Shown: positions 19,301 through 32,100, numbered from the stretch's first letter. The stretch: DNA of 62,816 nt from Gnetum montanum (GCA_015680685.1 MNCI01000134.1:1-62816), one strand, 5' to 3'. Made by a program: numbers and translations. The notes: generated from the letters alone by a model not told the origin.

Positions 19301-20500
19301 TGGTTCCTCCCTCTAAAAATCCCTCATATGATTAGCACATGTGGATTAAGGAATACTACAAAAGAATGATTGAAAGCTACAAGATACTATCGATCTTGTA
19401 TAGTAGTAGATTTATTTAAATTATTCCATTCATAGCATCTACGATTCTATGACCTGTTTAAAATGGGATGGTTTTTTCAAACTTGTACATAACTAAATAA
19501 AAGGTAAAATTAAAAGCCATGCCCACATAATTTGAACTCTAAAACTAAAGATTTATTACTATTATGGCAGAAAAATGACCCTACACTAGAACAATTTAAA
19601 TAACTTGTTTTAGGTGTTTCTAGTCTTTGGTATCACCAAGGCATGGATATTCGTAAATAGTGTTTTTTAGTACAAATTAGTAAAAAATGGTTAATTATAT
19701 TTAATAGTCAAAAACCTTTCTGAGAAACTATTATCTTGTATGTAACTAATAGCTACTCCTTTTAGCTATCTCTAAATGTAATTATGAAAATCAAATAACG
19801 TTACCAAAATCCTAGCTTCAAATCCTATGTAGCTAATATAGCAAATGAGAGAATTTATAGAAGATGCCAATCTTTAATTCCAAGCTATATATGCTAGCTA
19901 ACTTACTAAAGCTAAACCACAAAACTTTTGCTAAATAGGGCAAGAATCTCGAATAGAGAAATTATTTGAAAACCTTAAAATTATACAAAAATAATATCAC
20001 TTCTATGTTATACTGATACAGAACTAACACTTATAAAAGATATCTCATTCAACCAAAGTAATAAGAACAAGTTAAACCTCATATTATAGAGAAAATAACT
20101 TATCCCAAAGCCAATCACTCACTAAAACAGAGCTATGCAATAGTTAAGCTCGACAAGTAAAGAAAGCTTCTAATTCAAATACCAATTGAGAGATAAAAGC
20201 TAAAAGAGATTTAAAAACATGTTTAGAATGTCATTATATAAACAATATTTACAAGATTTTTCCAAAAGTGACTTATCCTTTTCTTTCCCTCTTTCCCAAT
20301 CATCGTCCCCTACCCCCACCCTTCCTTCTTTTAAACTTTTTCTCTAGGCTTTATATTATTGTCATTGATAGTTATAACCATTTCAAAACTAAGGTTTCAT
20401 ATACCTCACGTTTTCTTCATAGAATTGTAGGTTGTTGGAGAGTTGTGTAGTTTCTTGATAGATTTTCCTTATTCTTTGAATTTGAAGCCTTTCCATTAGT
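19301..20500. other. AT-rich spacer
   Basis: No recognisable coding or repeat feature. Confidence 0.4.
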
Positions 20501-23400
20501 AACTACTAAGGTAACCTCCCATGGCTAAGAAAAAAATTTATAGCTTGATTCGTTGCATCTAGCTTAGTACTGTAAAGATTCTNTTTTATAGCTTGATTCG
20601 TTGCATCTAGCTTAGTACTGTAAAGATTCTTGATAACATTGTCAACTCTTCTGTCACCTACACTTAATTCTATTATAGAATTGATTATTTGAGTTAATGC
20701 AGCTCTTGTGCTATAACAAGTTTTCTTCAATTCTAATTTCTTCTCAGTAGTTTTAGTTATTATCCTTGTAACTATCATCATCATCATCATATCTAAGAAA
20801 CTTTGTTTATGCTATGGTAGTACTTCTCTTTTCACTTTGGCTATGCAATATAGCTCTTGAGCTCTTCTTTCTATCTAAACAAAAATGGCTTATCTCTCTT
20901 CAATTTTTCTAATCTCAATTCTAGTATATTGTATCCATTTCTTATTATGGTTAATCTTAGTAATTATCACTTGAAGGTTTGGCAGTGCTAAGTAGGAATG
21001 ATTTGTAGCCTTGTCTCTTTTTTTTTAGCCTATTCTAATTTAGAGCTTACAATAGATAGTCTTTCTTCCAATTGTATCATATTTTATTCTTTATTTTCTA
21101 GCAATTATTTGTTGATAGTAATCATTCTCTTAAGCTGCTTGTTTTCTTCCTTGGAGTTCCTCAAATTGGATGTCTGCTACTCATTCTACATAAGATACTC
21201 CTTAAGCTTACCTATCTAATTATCAACTACTTGTCCCATGTCTTTAACTAAAGTAGCTATAGTCTTCGACATGTCTTGATGAGACATCACTAGCTTCTAT
21301 TGTTCAGTTTGTGGATAATATTTCTTATAGAAAAATATGACACTCACTTCTATCTTTGGCTTAATGGAAAGGTTTTGGCTCAAAATGATTTTCCCTTCTT
21401 TTCCTTTAATCTTGAAATATTGAACTACTCTCTTCATCAAGTAACTTGATAAGAAGTCTAGGGTTGTAAAAGCTAATGATGAGTTCTCCTCTTCTTTTTT
21501 GTTGTTGTTGCTATAGCTTCTTTAGCTTCTATTGTTCCAATAGCTATTGCTATTGTTTTTCTTTAATAGCTTTTATGGGTTCAAACTTGATTTTTCTAAC
21601 TACCTTTACTCCTACATATTTGGGTCCATTGAGTGGAAATCTTTCATCTTGCATGGCTTCTTTTGGATTCTGTAGCTTTCAAGAAAAATAATTTTCCTAT
21701 AGTAGAGCTAAATACTCATCATGAAAGCCCCTTGTCAAAGGATGTTCTTTGCATTTCCTCCATCTACATAGTTCAATAATTGGTAGATCATAGACAGTGA
21801 ATAGAATATTCATTGATAAACTTCCTTTTAACTATTTTGGAGCTTCATCCTTTGCTCAATTTACTTCTATATCTATACCTTTCAAATAAAATACATCTAT
21901 TTTATCAAGTTTATGAACTTTTCTTATTTTAGTAGCTAAGTATATCCTCCTTGGGGCCATAGGAAAATCACACTACTCTTTATACCTCTTAGCCATTCCT
22001 CTCAAATGCCTTGTATTGTTGAATTTCCCAAAGCCAAACTTCAAAGGAAAAACTTCCTTGTGCTTATAATTATTCCTAAAGGTAATTTTCCACATTTGTA
22101 TTCCCACTTCAAATACCACCAAATAAGGGGCTACAAATTTGGGTAACTTGAAAGCTTTTTCTTCAAAACCTACTATTAGCATGCAGGTGTAATGGACATG
22201 TAGAAAGACAACTTCATGACATTTTCCTTTTATTTCTTCAAATAGCTTCTTTTTAATTCTTGGTAGAAAAGATTCTAAAATAAATTTAACGTATGAGGGT
22301 ATATATAGTTCATCAATAATTTTAAAGCTTGGATGTCCAAATAGCTTCTTTGATATATAAATGGAAAAAAATCATAATAGGGATCTTTAGGGTGAGCTCT
22401 TCATTATGTTACATAACTAATGAAAATTGGGGCTATTCTCTCAAGCTTGGAAATCTCACTTAATAAATAATTCATTAAAATAAGCTTAAATTTAATTGAG
22501 CCTCTTATTCCTAAATTTTGGCCAACCTATTATAGAATGTGTCATTCATGTATTGTATGGGAAAGAAATTCTTCTTATTCTCTAAAGCTACCTAGGCCAA
22601 GACATGATAATCTATGAAAAAATATATATCGTAGCCTAAAAAAAATTTAATGCTAAAATAAAAATTCTATGGGGAAACTTGAGCTCTATGGCTTTTGAAA
22701 TGATATTTTAGTATCCATAAGTTTTTAGTAGATTGGCCATTGGAGGATTGAAAACTTTCCCTATCTTGAGATGGGCCAAAACAATGCTGTTGAACAAGTC
22801 TTATTTAAGCTAGAGAGCTTCTATTTTTGTAATGTCACAATCTATGAGACCATAGAGATTGTATGCCTTTTTGAAACTAATGTTATATTTCCTTTGAAGC
22901 AAATCTTATCTTTCTCATATACCATCTTAGCTATGAGACATTTTATAACATCCCTTATAATATTCATCCTTATCATGAAACCAAGCTTGTGAAGACTTGT
23001 CTTCTCATATATTTCTCAATAGTCATTCATTATTTTAGAACAAAGCCCTATTTTTTCTATTAGGTCATGGTCTTCATCAAATTTGAATAAATCCCTTTCT
23101 TGTACTTCTAATTCTAGGTGTGTGATGTCAATCCATTGTTGAAGATGATCCATATTCAGTTTGAATTGTTGTAGACAATTAAAGAAATTGAAGATGTCAA
23201 TACCTTGGAACTTTTGAGGTGCTTATTCCTATCTTCTTTATGTGAGAAACTTAAGCTAAGTTTCAAAAATGCTTTAAGGAAGTTTTTTCTATGCTTGAAT
23301 GGTAGCTCTTTCTCTACTTCAATTTTCATCTCTAATTATTAATGGCTCTATAATTTGGAATTTGTCCTGAGCTTGTTTATTGATATTGGAGATTCATTTT
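20500..23400 (-). pseudogene. Decayed long coding-like segment of unknown family
   Basis: Minus-strand frames give long protein-like stretches with few stops: WIDITHLELEVQERDLFKFD (about 23150-23090), the open frame 22182-21973 (KLPKFVAPYLVVFEVG, KFGFGKFNNT), then RRIYLATKIRKVHKLDKIDV and WRKCKEHPLTRGFHDEY further downstream. Composition and setting fit an internal region of an LTR element, but I do not recognise the protein. No RT, integrase or protease motif was found in it. Confidence 0.4.
20537..20630. other. Unmerged assembly overlap: identical 46-bp copies around N at 20583
   Basis: 20537-20582 and 20585-20630 are identical and flank a single N. This looks like a join in which both contig ends kept the overlap. 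Confidence 0.8.
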
Positions 23401-23719
23401 TCAATTCACTTGGAATTTGGAATTTGAATAATTTTTTGACACATGTCATGAGCCTCAATTTCATTGAGCTACTCTATTAATCCTATTAAAAGCTTGTGGG
23501 CTCAGGTACTAATCTCTTGATTCCAGCATCTTAACCCTTTTTTTTCTTGATCTAGTTCTTATTTTTATCTTAAGAATGATAAGGGTGAGGTGGCATGTAA
23601 ATAGAGCCTCATTCATAGAATCATTTTTTTGTTTTATGAACAAGCTCTCTTAGCATTTTAATTTTGCCTCTGCTAACATTGCAAAGCTTTTTCAAGGCCA
23701 TCTCGTAGAGTCAGTTTGT

Positions 23720-24282
23720 ATAACCATTTTTGGTTCTATGAGTTTCTTCCTTTTAATTTGAGCTGATGTTATAATGGCTTGTTGCTTCTTTTTAGAACCA
23801 AATTTTGGTTCCATGAGATGCACTATATTACTTAACTTTTTAATCTTCATCTACTTAATTCATAATATGCTCAACTAGATTAAAAATATAATGTCACATG
23901 CCTAAATTGAACTCATAATCTTTTGTGGTTTTAATATAAGCTCTATTTAATCTAACATGACTTATATAACTTATTTAGATTTTTCTTGTAGAACCATTTC
24001 ATAGAACCACTTTTGGGTTCTATTAAACTATGTTACATAAAAGCCAATGTAATAAGGCCTTTCCAAAATCTAGTTTTAGAACTAATTCTTCTAGCTCTAC
24101 AAATTAACTTTTCAAGTCTAACATGATAGAGCCACTCATGTGTTGACTTATAGAACCTTTTCTTGGTTATATGAATAATACTTTTCTTTGTGCTTCTTCC
24201 TCAAATGATGATGTAGCTCATAGAACCATTTTAGCTTTTTGATTATAGAGCTAGTTCATAGAACTACTTTTTGGTTTTATGA
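23720..24282. repeat. Array of imperfect ~24-bp palindromes, ATAGAACCA...TGGTTCTAT
   Basis: At least five hairpin-like units near 23720-23741, 23793-23816, 23989-24024, 24150-24174 and 24257-24282, plus a half unit near 24220. Each pairs CATAGAACC with GGTTCTATG around 3-6 bases. Spacing is irregular (70-180 bp). The array is adjacent to a probable LTR, so it may be a U3-type repeat block. Confidence 0.7.
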
Positions 24283-24313
24283 ACCTACACTAAATAAATT
24301 ATGACATGGTAGG

Positions 24314-25655
24314 TGTTGCGAATGAAAACCTTGGTCACTGGAAAAAAACCAAGGAGCCTTGGTGCAGCAATATCCCAACCCAAAATCCCCAAGGCTGCTA
24401 CAAAAAAAAATGGGATTCAAGGTGCCCTACCCAGTTTGCCAGATCAACTAAGGACTTATGAAATTCAAAATGTGGAAATAATAAAGAAGAAATAGAATGC
24501 AAAATTGATAATAGGTCTAAAATAATGCACAGATGATAAACAAATATATTTCTTACACAAAACCCAAAACTTAAAACTTTATTAAGAAAGAAAATAAATA
24601 ATAAGTTTGAGAAATATGTACAAATGGTGCCTAGATGAGAAGAATGGAGGGATCACATATGCAAGAGTTCAAAGCCCATTGAAGCCAATGTGATCTAATC
24701 CATGATCCAAGTGCTAAGCCACTCCTGATGCTATCGAATCTTCCTTCACTACTGCAACCTCAGATTTGCAAGTTGGATCATTATTGGGGGTAAAAAAAGT
24801 AAAAAATTTGAATTCAAGATTGCTCCACATTGGGGTTTGGAAAGCCTAGAAGTGTAGTGTTGACAATCAAAATCCACAAATCTTATAGCTAAAACGCTTC
24901 CATGTTGGGGTTCAAGAAAATGCAAGTATGGGAACTTGCAAGATCTCTTGAGTGCTTGAGAATGCCCCAAATGTGGAATTATGAACAATGTTGTGTGTAT
25001 GCCAAAAACTGCTTGATAATGTTGAACTTGCTCAAAATTTTGGAAACTTGAGAAAAATTTCTGAACTTGTAAATGGTGTTGGAGACTAGTTTTCATAGGT
25101 TCCTTGGGCCATGAATGGAGCTGCAAAATGGCCATGATTTGGCTACAAACATGGCTGAAAATTGGTTGTAAATTGGCTGCCAAATTTGGATGAGCTATGT
25201 GCTCAAATTTTGAGGGTTACCATACATAGTAAGTGCTTTTCCCCATAGCCATTCCATTTACTATAAATAGTAACTAGGGCACACCTTTCACACTAGCAAT
25301 GAATCTTCTATGTTGAGCTCTCCACCATGCTTGTTAAAATGGCTGGTTGATGTTGAAGTGCATGAAGTGATGAATTTTTTCTTTTGTAGCTTCCATGCTA
25401 GGGGATATAATTTTCCATGTTGAGGATGAAGATTTCATGCTAGGGGAAAACTTCCACACTAAGGGGGGAAGGTTTCCAGGTTATGCATGTGGTGTCCATG
25501 TTGAAGAGGGAAAGTTTCGAAAACCCACATCCTTCCACATTGGGGGTAGGTAAGATCTACCTCCTACATGTGTTTCCAACATAGAAAAATGTATACCCCC
25601 CATAAAACCCATCAAATTGCTTTTTTGGCATTCCAAAAGGCTTTTTTGACCCCCT
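24314..25655 (-). repeat. Probable 3' LTR of the adjacent Ty3/gypsy (Tat-type) element
   Basis: Lies just downstream (minus strand) of the gypsy pol. The low-coordinate end begins TGTTGCGAATG and the other end abuts a minus-strand TTGTAGGGGG tract. On the minus strand an AATAAAG signal occurs near 24575 and a TATTTATAG box near 25260. Between about 25380 and 25600 there are repeated motifs of the type TTCCACACTAAGGGG and TTCCATGTTGAG. The paired 5' LTR was not found, so boundaries are approximate. Confidence 0.45.
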
Positions 25656-25989
25656 ACAAGCCCAAATATAGACACTAAATGAATTTTTGTACTTGACGAA
25701 TGAGGCCTTGACCACTTTTAAGGATTTTTTATCCAAAAAGTATAAAGTATGTGAAATTAACCATTATGGGTTATAGTTTTCACATTTATAATGAAGCTTT
25801 TCCTTGCATTTAATAAGGTGAAAGCTACATGATGAATATTGGTTATAACATGCAAATTTTTGTCGTGTTTCAATGGCTCCTCTTTGTTGATGCTCAGAGG
25901 ATTGACCCAAGAGGCACTGACAAAGAATAGAAAACACCACTTCATATTATAATGCTATAATGCATACTAGTCACATGAAAATCAAGATA

Positions 25990-26100
25990 TCCAGGTCACC
26001 AAGGTTGCTAGTTTAAGGTTGTGGTAGGCCATGGTACCAATTTAAGGGCCTCGTTGTGTTGCTAGTTTAAGGTTGTAGTTGACCATTGAGAGTAGGCTCA
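25990..26100. repeat. Two-copy GCTAGTTTAAGGTTGT repeat flanking gypsy pol, left side
   Basis: GCTAGTTTAAGGTTGTGGTA at about 26007 and GCTAGTTTAAGGTTGTAGTT at about 26061, each followed by a GGCC/GACCAT segment. Related motifs occur on the right side of the pol at 29830-30200. Confidence 0.6.
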
Positions 26101-26118
26101 CTTGTTGATAATTGTTAG

Positions 26119-26313
26119 CTACATGTAGTATCTCTTTAGATAGAAATGATTGACTAGATTTGCCAACTCATTTTCAACCATGTCAGCTATTCTACATGCT
26201 ATATTTTCATAAGCTTTGATGACAAGAAAGGACCCATCATAGTTAGATAGGAATTTGTCTACATGCTCATGGATGGCCTTGAGGACTAGGTCCCCTTCCT
26301 TGATCTTGTGCAT
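26119..26313 (-). pseudogene. Gypsy integrase C-terminal domain
   Basis: Open frame with KIKEGDLVLKAI near its start and a GSFLVIKAYENIAC segment, matching the FxxGDLVLKxx...GPYxVxxxxxxGxY pattern that closes gypsy integrases. Separated from the core by stops. Confidence 0.65.
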
Positions 26314-26477
26314 GGTTAAGTTATGATGATGTTGTCACTTCTACCTCTCATGATAGTTCTTGATGTGAGCAAGTGCTTGCATACCCCACTCCTTCACAAA
26401 ATCTAGGGCTACTATCCATAATCCCTTGTTTTACCATCATTGATGAAGCCGGTTAAGGCTACTTGGAGTGATGGAAC

Positions 26478-26954
26478 CTACAATTTAAGAGGTAAAATAG
26501 ATTTAGAATCATAAACAAGGCTATAAGGAGTCATGCCAGTTGTTGTGTGATAGGTTGTTCTATATGCCCATAGTGCATGGGCAAGCCACTCATGCCACTT
26601 CCATTTTTTGTTGTTGAGCATCTTCTTGAGCAAGTTGATGATGGCCTTGTTGCTTGCTTCTACTTTTCCATTGACTTGAGGGTAGTAGGGAAACAAAAAA
26701 GAATGCTTAATGCCTAGGTTGTGATATAAATCCTTGGTTTCTCGGCTACAAAATTGAGATCCATTATCCATAACTATGGTCATGGGTATGCCAAAATGAG
26801 CTACAATGTTATCTAGCATAAATTTGCAAACTTGTTTATATGTGGTCTTCCTTAGGGGAATAGCCTCAACCCACATGGTAAAGTATTTAGTTGTAATGAT
26901 GATGAAGCTATGTCCTATAGAAGACTTAGCCATTATAGGTTGAAGCATATTCAA
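26478..26954 (-). pseudogene. Gypsy integrase catalytic core
   Basis: A 158-residue open frame. It contains IIITTKYFTMWVEA (first catalytic Asp replaced by Thr in the usual VxxDYFTKWxEA), IPMTIVMDNGSQF (second Asp present), and YYPQVNGKVEASNK with the catalytic Glu, then WRxLLPxALWAYRTT-type sequence and TPYSLVYDSKSILP. The domain is nearly full length but has lost one catalytic Asp. Confidence 0.85.
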
Positions 26955-27567
26955 TCCGCATGATTGAAATGACCATGTTATCTAGGTTGTATGTAAGTCA
27001 GTTGATGATACATGTATTAGGTTGCTTTATCATTGGCATGTGTCACATCATGTAGCCTTTTGTAAGCAGTTATTTTTCATATGGGGCCAATAGTAGCCTA
27101 ACCATCTAATCTTAGCAACTATGGCCTTAAGTCCTATATGTCCTCCATAAATACCCTCATGAACCTCCTCTAGGATTATTCTAGCTTTTGTTTTACCTAA
27201 GCACTTTAGGAGTATGCCATCATAGGATCATCAACATAAGGTATTATTACCTATGATGACATACTACTTTGATCGCTTATCTATGGTTTTTTTTCTGAGT
27301 AGTAGTTAGGCCTTGTGAGGATTCACCATGCATAAGGTAAAATTTGATATTGTCATAACACTCCTTAGGAGGAGTAGTATGAATGATGACCAAAAAGGTA
27401 TCCTCAGTGTTCTATGTGATGGAATTAGTATAGTCCATGGTTAAGGTGGAAAACTTGCTAAACACATCTAGTATCACACTAAAGGCTAATGTTGTAATTG
27501 CATTAGCTATGGTGTTTTCATTTCAAGGTATGCATTGGACATCAATGTCTATAAATTATTGTAATAA

Positions 27568-27783
27568 CTACTTCCCTAGGTCACAGTAAGGTTGTAAGTG
27601 CTTAGCTTTACATGCATAGACATCGGTTACTTGGTTAACCACTAGTTGTGAATCATCTTTGATGGCTAGACATCTAATTCCTAGGTTATGAGCTACCATT
27701 ATCCCTCTAATCAAACCCTCATATTCCGCTATGTTGTTGGTACATGGAAACCCAAAAAAAATAGGCAAAGGGTTGGGTCCCAC
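27568..27783 (-). pseudogene. Second (archaeal-like) RNase H of a Tat-type element
   Basis: The frame contains TNNIAEYEGLIRGI and then LGIRCLAIKDDSQLVVNQV. This is the aRNH signature (TNNxAEYxAL...L.I.GDSxLVxxQV). It lies between the retroviral-type RNase H and the integrase, the Tat arrangement. The Glu of AEYE and the Asp of DDS are kept. Confidence 0.8.
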
Positions 27784-28027
27784 CAGATGGGAATGTTATA
27801 ATGGTAGCAACACTAGCCCCATGGGCAATTGAAGCTTTGTCAAAGTACATGACTACCTCATAACCCTCAAGCACTTGGCTAACTCTGTTAATGTGTTCAT
27901 TAGGGAACTTTGGATCTATGGCTACTTGGTCATCAATAGGTGAAATTATGAGTTGTATGGCTATAGCTTGACCTTTTGTTAAGGATTGAAAGACGTAATG
28001 GAGGTGGAACTCTATAGTTATGGCTTT

Positions 28028-28231
28028 TCATCGAGATATATGGCTACTTTCATAAATATTGATTGTTATGGCTTTGTGTATGTTGTCCTTGCAAATTATG
28101 TTAACCTGGCTTTTGAAGAGGTAGTGTCTCCATTTCTTCAAAGAGAAGACTAGTGTTAGACAATACTTCTTCACTTCAGTGTATCGAGTCTTGTGGGCAG
28201 CTAACATGTGGCTAAAGTAGTATACAGGCAT
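28028..28231 (-). pseudogene. Gypsy RNase H fragment
   Basis: MPVYYFSHML, then RYTEVKKYCLTLVFSLKKWRHY, matches PVYYxSxxLxxAExRYxxxEKxxLALVxxxxKLRHYF of the RT_RNaseH domain. Confidence 0.75.
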
Positions 28232-28347
28232 TTCTACTTTGTCATAATGTTTCTAATAGAGTAGAAAGGCAATGGATGTATCAGAGATGATGAGATAAAT
28301 GTAAAATGGTTTACCCTATTATGGAGGATAGACTATCAATATCTATG

Positions 28348-29473
28348 TCAACTTTTGCTTAAGTTTTTCAAAGGCCTCTTAGCATTGAGCCATCCACTCA
28401 TAATGAACTCCTCTCTTAAGCAAGTGTTGCATGGAATGTAACTTATTTGTAAGCATAGTGATAAACCTATGAATAAATTGTAACTACCTTGTAATCCTTG
28501 AAGCTCTTTAAGGTTGTTAGGTGCTACTAATTTGGGTATGGACTTAACCTTATTAGGATCTATGTGTATCCCTACTTTAGAGATTGCAAAGCTAAGCATC
28601 TTACCAATATTGACATCGAAGACACACTTCTTGGGATTGAGCCTACACTCATATTTGAGACATTGTTTAAGCACAAGATCTTGGTCATTAGCATGGTCAT
28701 TGGCTATCTTAGACTTCATGGCTATGTCATCTACATAATCATTAAGCAAACCTAACATGTAATCATTGAAAATATAGGTTATGGCTCTCTGGTATGTTAC
28801 TCCAACATTCTTTAGGCCAAAGGACATCATGGTAAAGTACCCAATGGAATCATAAAGGTCATGCTAAGTTTTATGCTTTGGGTTGATCCTAATTTGATTA
28901 TATCCTAAGAATCCATCCATAAAGGACAACAAGGCATGTCTAGCTATAGTATTGATAAGTTGATCAATATTAGGCAGGGAAGTCATCCTTGATAGTAGCT
29001 TTATTTAGATCTTGAAAATTAATGCAAATACAAATACTCCCATTTTTCATAGGCATTACCACTATTTTGGATATCCATTATGCATAATTGATAGCCCTAA
29101 TGAAACCTACTTGGTAGAGCTTTAAGATTTTATCATGAACTACTAAGGCCAAATTAGCTCTAATCTTGTGCACTTTTTGCTTAATTGGTCTAATGCTAGG
29201 ATCTAGTATGATGTTGTATTGGATTAGACATGGGTCTAGGCCTAGCATATCTTTATATGATAAAGAGAATGCCTTACTATTGCTTTGTAAGATCTTGGTG
29301 ATGCCTTGAGCACATTGAGGCTCTAGTGAGGAACTTAGTTTAAGGGTTTTATCTTCACCATTGTGTGTTGTGATAGGAACCTGAACTAGAGAGTCTTTAG
29401 TTATGTCTCCTATTTCTAAGTCAAAGGTTTTGACTAGGTTTTTAGGCCATTCTAAATGTTTCTCTATTGACAC
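28348..29473 (-). pseudogene. Gypsy reverse transcriptase, broken
   Basis: The upstream frame (29473-29078) holds the linker and RT start: DMLGLDPCLIQYNI, PIKQKVHKIRA and KLYQVGFIRAINYA. The frame 28830-28348 holds MMSFGLKNVGVTYQRAITYI, the catalytic box YVDDI and CLKYECRLNPKKCVF. A stretch between them (29077-28831) is frameshifted. All blocks match Tat/Athila-type RT. Confidence 0.85.
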
Positions 29474-29789
29474 TATGCGGTCTACAAGACTCTCAAGCTT
29501 AAGATCTAGCCAATTAGGATCGATACATCATTTAATATTACCGTGAGGTCCATGTAGACACAAAGGCAAATTGATTTGCTCCCAAGTACTCATACTTTAA
29601 TCCTCCATGTTAACCAAAAGCATATTAAGTGGAATTTAGGAAAAAGTAAATAAATAATGTTAACATGCCATAAATCACATGAAAATCTAATGCAATCAAG
29701 GCCATCCAAGGTCATTAGTAAGATAAGGTCAATTTAGAAAAATGCAATAGAGGTGAACAAAGATCACATATAGGTCAAACAAGGGAAAG

Positions 29790-30230
29790 TATAAGGCTAC
29801 AAATGGTCAATAAAGGCCAAAATTTTGCCAATATTAGTCCTTAGTGGGCCATGATGCCAATTTATAGTCTTGGTGGACTATGATGCTAGTTTAGGGCCTT
29901 AGCAGGGCATGGTCATATGGTGTCAAATGATGGTCAAGGAAGGTCAATCCCCACTATTCAATACTATTGAAAGGCCAAACAAAGGTAAATATAGTTGTAA
30001 TAAGACAAACAATGAACATATAAGGTTGTATAAAGGCCATGAAAGGTTAGAAAGGTCAACAAGGCAACATAAGTTAAAAATAAGTCAAAACATTATGTAA
30101 TAAGGAAAAAATCAAGAAAAATAGGCTATATATGATAAAATCTGGCTAAGAAAGGTTAAAACTGATTAGGTTTTGCTAGTTTTAGGCCTTAACAAGCCAT
30201 GTTTTAAGGCTACAAGGTTATTTGATGAGT
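29790..30230. repeat. GCTAGTTT-AGGCCTTA-GGCCATG repeats, right flank of gypsy
   Basis: Motifs of the type GGGCCATGATGCCAATTTATA (about 29848) and GCTAGTTTAGGGCCTTAGCAG (about 29884), and a third near 30173, resemble the motifs at 26007-26100. The stretch is also rich in AAGGTCA. Its presence on both sides of the pol suggests it belongs to the element's untranslated or LTR sequence. Confidence 0.45.
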
Positions 30231-30239
30231 TCAAACATC

Positions 30240-31010
30240 AATCAAGGCTATTGCTAGGCTATTTGCATTCAAAAATCAATTGTCAACGTGGAAACAAGGA
30301 TCCTTAGTATGGAAACCAAGGAAAATAGATTTTGGGATTCTTAGAGGTCAAAAATTAAGGTTTTGAGACCTTACCAAGGTAGCATAGGGTTAGATCCATT
30401 AAAATTAGGTACTCCAAAGGTCTATAAATGCCAAAAGTAAGTTCTTAAGCCTTCCCCCCTTATTTCCATAGTGGCCAATGTGAAAAAAAGGGGGTTTATC
30501 ATGGAGAATCAAAATCAAGATAAAAATAAGGTCAACTATGGTCAAATAGGTATCTAGAGTCTAGATCTGGAACTTGTGCATATCCCAGCTTCATTCTAAG
30601 GTGATTTGAGGCAAATTTGAGTGTCAAGATGTGTGTCAGAGTGACTTTGCCCCCCTTTTTCCACACTAAGTATAATATCCCCAACATGGAAAAATAGGGA
30701 GACAATTTTTTAATGAATTTAGAGTGATTTATGAGCACTTTGACTAAGTCTCTAGGTCCCTATAGTTGTAGACTTTAATTCTACAAGTTTCTAGCAGATT
30801 TTGGACATGTTTGAAGGCTATATAAGGGTACTTAATGGGGGACCCAAGATATATTCTTGTGTTTTAATGTCAATTTATTTTTTACTCTTACCATAGACAA
30901 TCTAAAAATGACAATTTATATTGAAGTGAGGTTATTCTTGTGGTGGTGAATTATTCACCAAGTTGTACTCATGGTTACACTTGTGCTAGTTTTTTATTCT
31001 TTGTTTGTTG
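30240..31010 (+). repeat. Probable LTR-like promoter segment
   Basis: TATA-like CTATATAAGGG at about 30820, preceded by GGGG/CCCC-rich repeated motifs (GCCAATGTG, TTCCACACTAAG, CCAACATGG) like those in the LTR at 25.4 kb. No termini were defined. Confidence 0.3.
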
Positions 31011-31639
31011 ATTTCAGATAAATGAAAAATCTAAAGAATCTTTGACAAGTAGCTATTAAGCTCAACCATTCTGATGATTGATGAATCCAAACTTGAACCT
31101 AATAAGAAATCAAATTAGAAGGCCCTCAATAAGAAATTTTAGTGGTGAAATCTTATTTAATTTTTCTTGATTATGTAATATTTCTAAAATCTCTAAAATA
31201 TGTTATATATCAAAATGTAATTTCTCCTTCTTATCAAGAGGGATATTTTGTACATTTGTACATAGTATCTTAGGATTGATGACATTAAAAGAGTTTCTTC
31301 GAAAAGATTTTTTTTGGAGTTGATGACATTAAGAGAATTTTCTTATGCATTGATTCTGGTCCAAAGTTAGAATCTGTGATGAAAAAGTAAAAATCCAATT
31401 AAAGATAAAAATTTTGAAAATATCTTTATTGTATTTATTGATTTTAATAAAAATTTAAAGGGTCATTCTCCCTCATCAAGAGACATTGATCTTGACCAAC
31501 AGGATAGTGTGATTAAGAAATAAGAAATAAGTACAAGGAAAGATTAAAGTGAAGATGAAGCAATAGAGTATCAACATGATGCTTTGTCAATTTTACAACC
31601 CTTAAGATAGCTTGGTCATATTAAAAAAAAAATATCCAC

Positions 31640-32100
31640 TTAGTTTGAAGATAAAACTCCAATCACTAAAGCACTAAAGCTGAATCACTTACTTATGATG
31701 AAGCATGTACACCTCTTTATCATATAGAGTGGAAGCAAGTGATGGATGATGAAATGTCCTTTGTTCATGAGAATAAGACATGGGAATTGGTTAAACTACT
31801 ATATGGTAGAAAGCCAATTTGATGTAAGTGAATATTCAAAATTAAATCTAGTGACTAGCTTAAAGCACACCTTGTTGCTAAGGTTATTTACAAAAGATTG
31901 GAATTCATTATGATGAAATCTTCCCTTGGTAAACTTAACATCCCTTAGATCATGACTATTAATGCATTGGATTATGATTTGCAATAAATGGATGTGACAA
32001 AATTTTTCTTTCTCAATAGTAATGTTGAGGAGATATTGCAATAAGAAAAAATATAGCATATGATTTGTAAAATGTGCACCAAAGATGTAAAATAAAACTT
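31640..32100 (+). pseudogene. Copia reverse transcriptase N-terminal fragment
   Basis: Reads EWKQVMDDEMSFVHENKTWELVK, then KAHLVAKV, then ALDYDLQ-MDVTKFFFLNSNVEE. These match W..AM..E...+..N.TWeLV, K.RLVAKG and l.Q.DVKTAFLNG.LEE of RVT_2. Stops are frequent. The YVDD part is missing; the sequence passes into a tandem repeat. Confidence 0.7.

Larger units (their letters stand above)
26119..29600 (-). mobile_element. Ty3/gypsy (Tat-type) pol region, degenerate
   Basis: On the minus strand the order is RT (about 29473-28348), RNase H (28231-28028), a second archaeal-like RNase H (27783-27568), then integrase (26954-26119). RT before integrase is the gypsy order, and the extra RNase H between RNase H and integrase is typical of the plant Tat lineage (Ogre, Retand and relatives). 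Stops and frame changes separate all domains. Confidence 0.85.

Noticed and set aside
24749-25183. 144-codon minus-strand ORF
   Set aside because: Lies inside the probable LTR; composition reflects repeated AATTTGG/CCAAATT motifs and no protein family is apparent.
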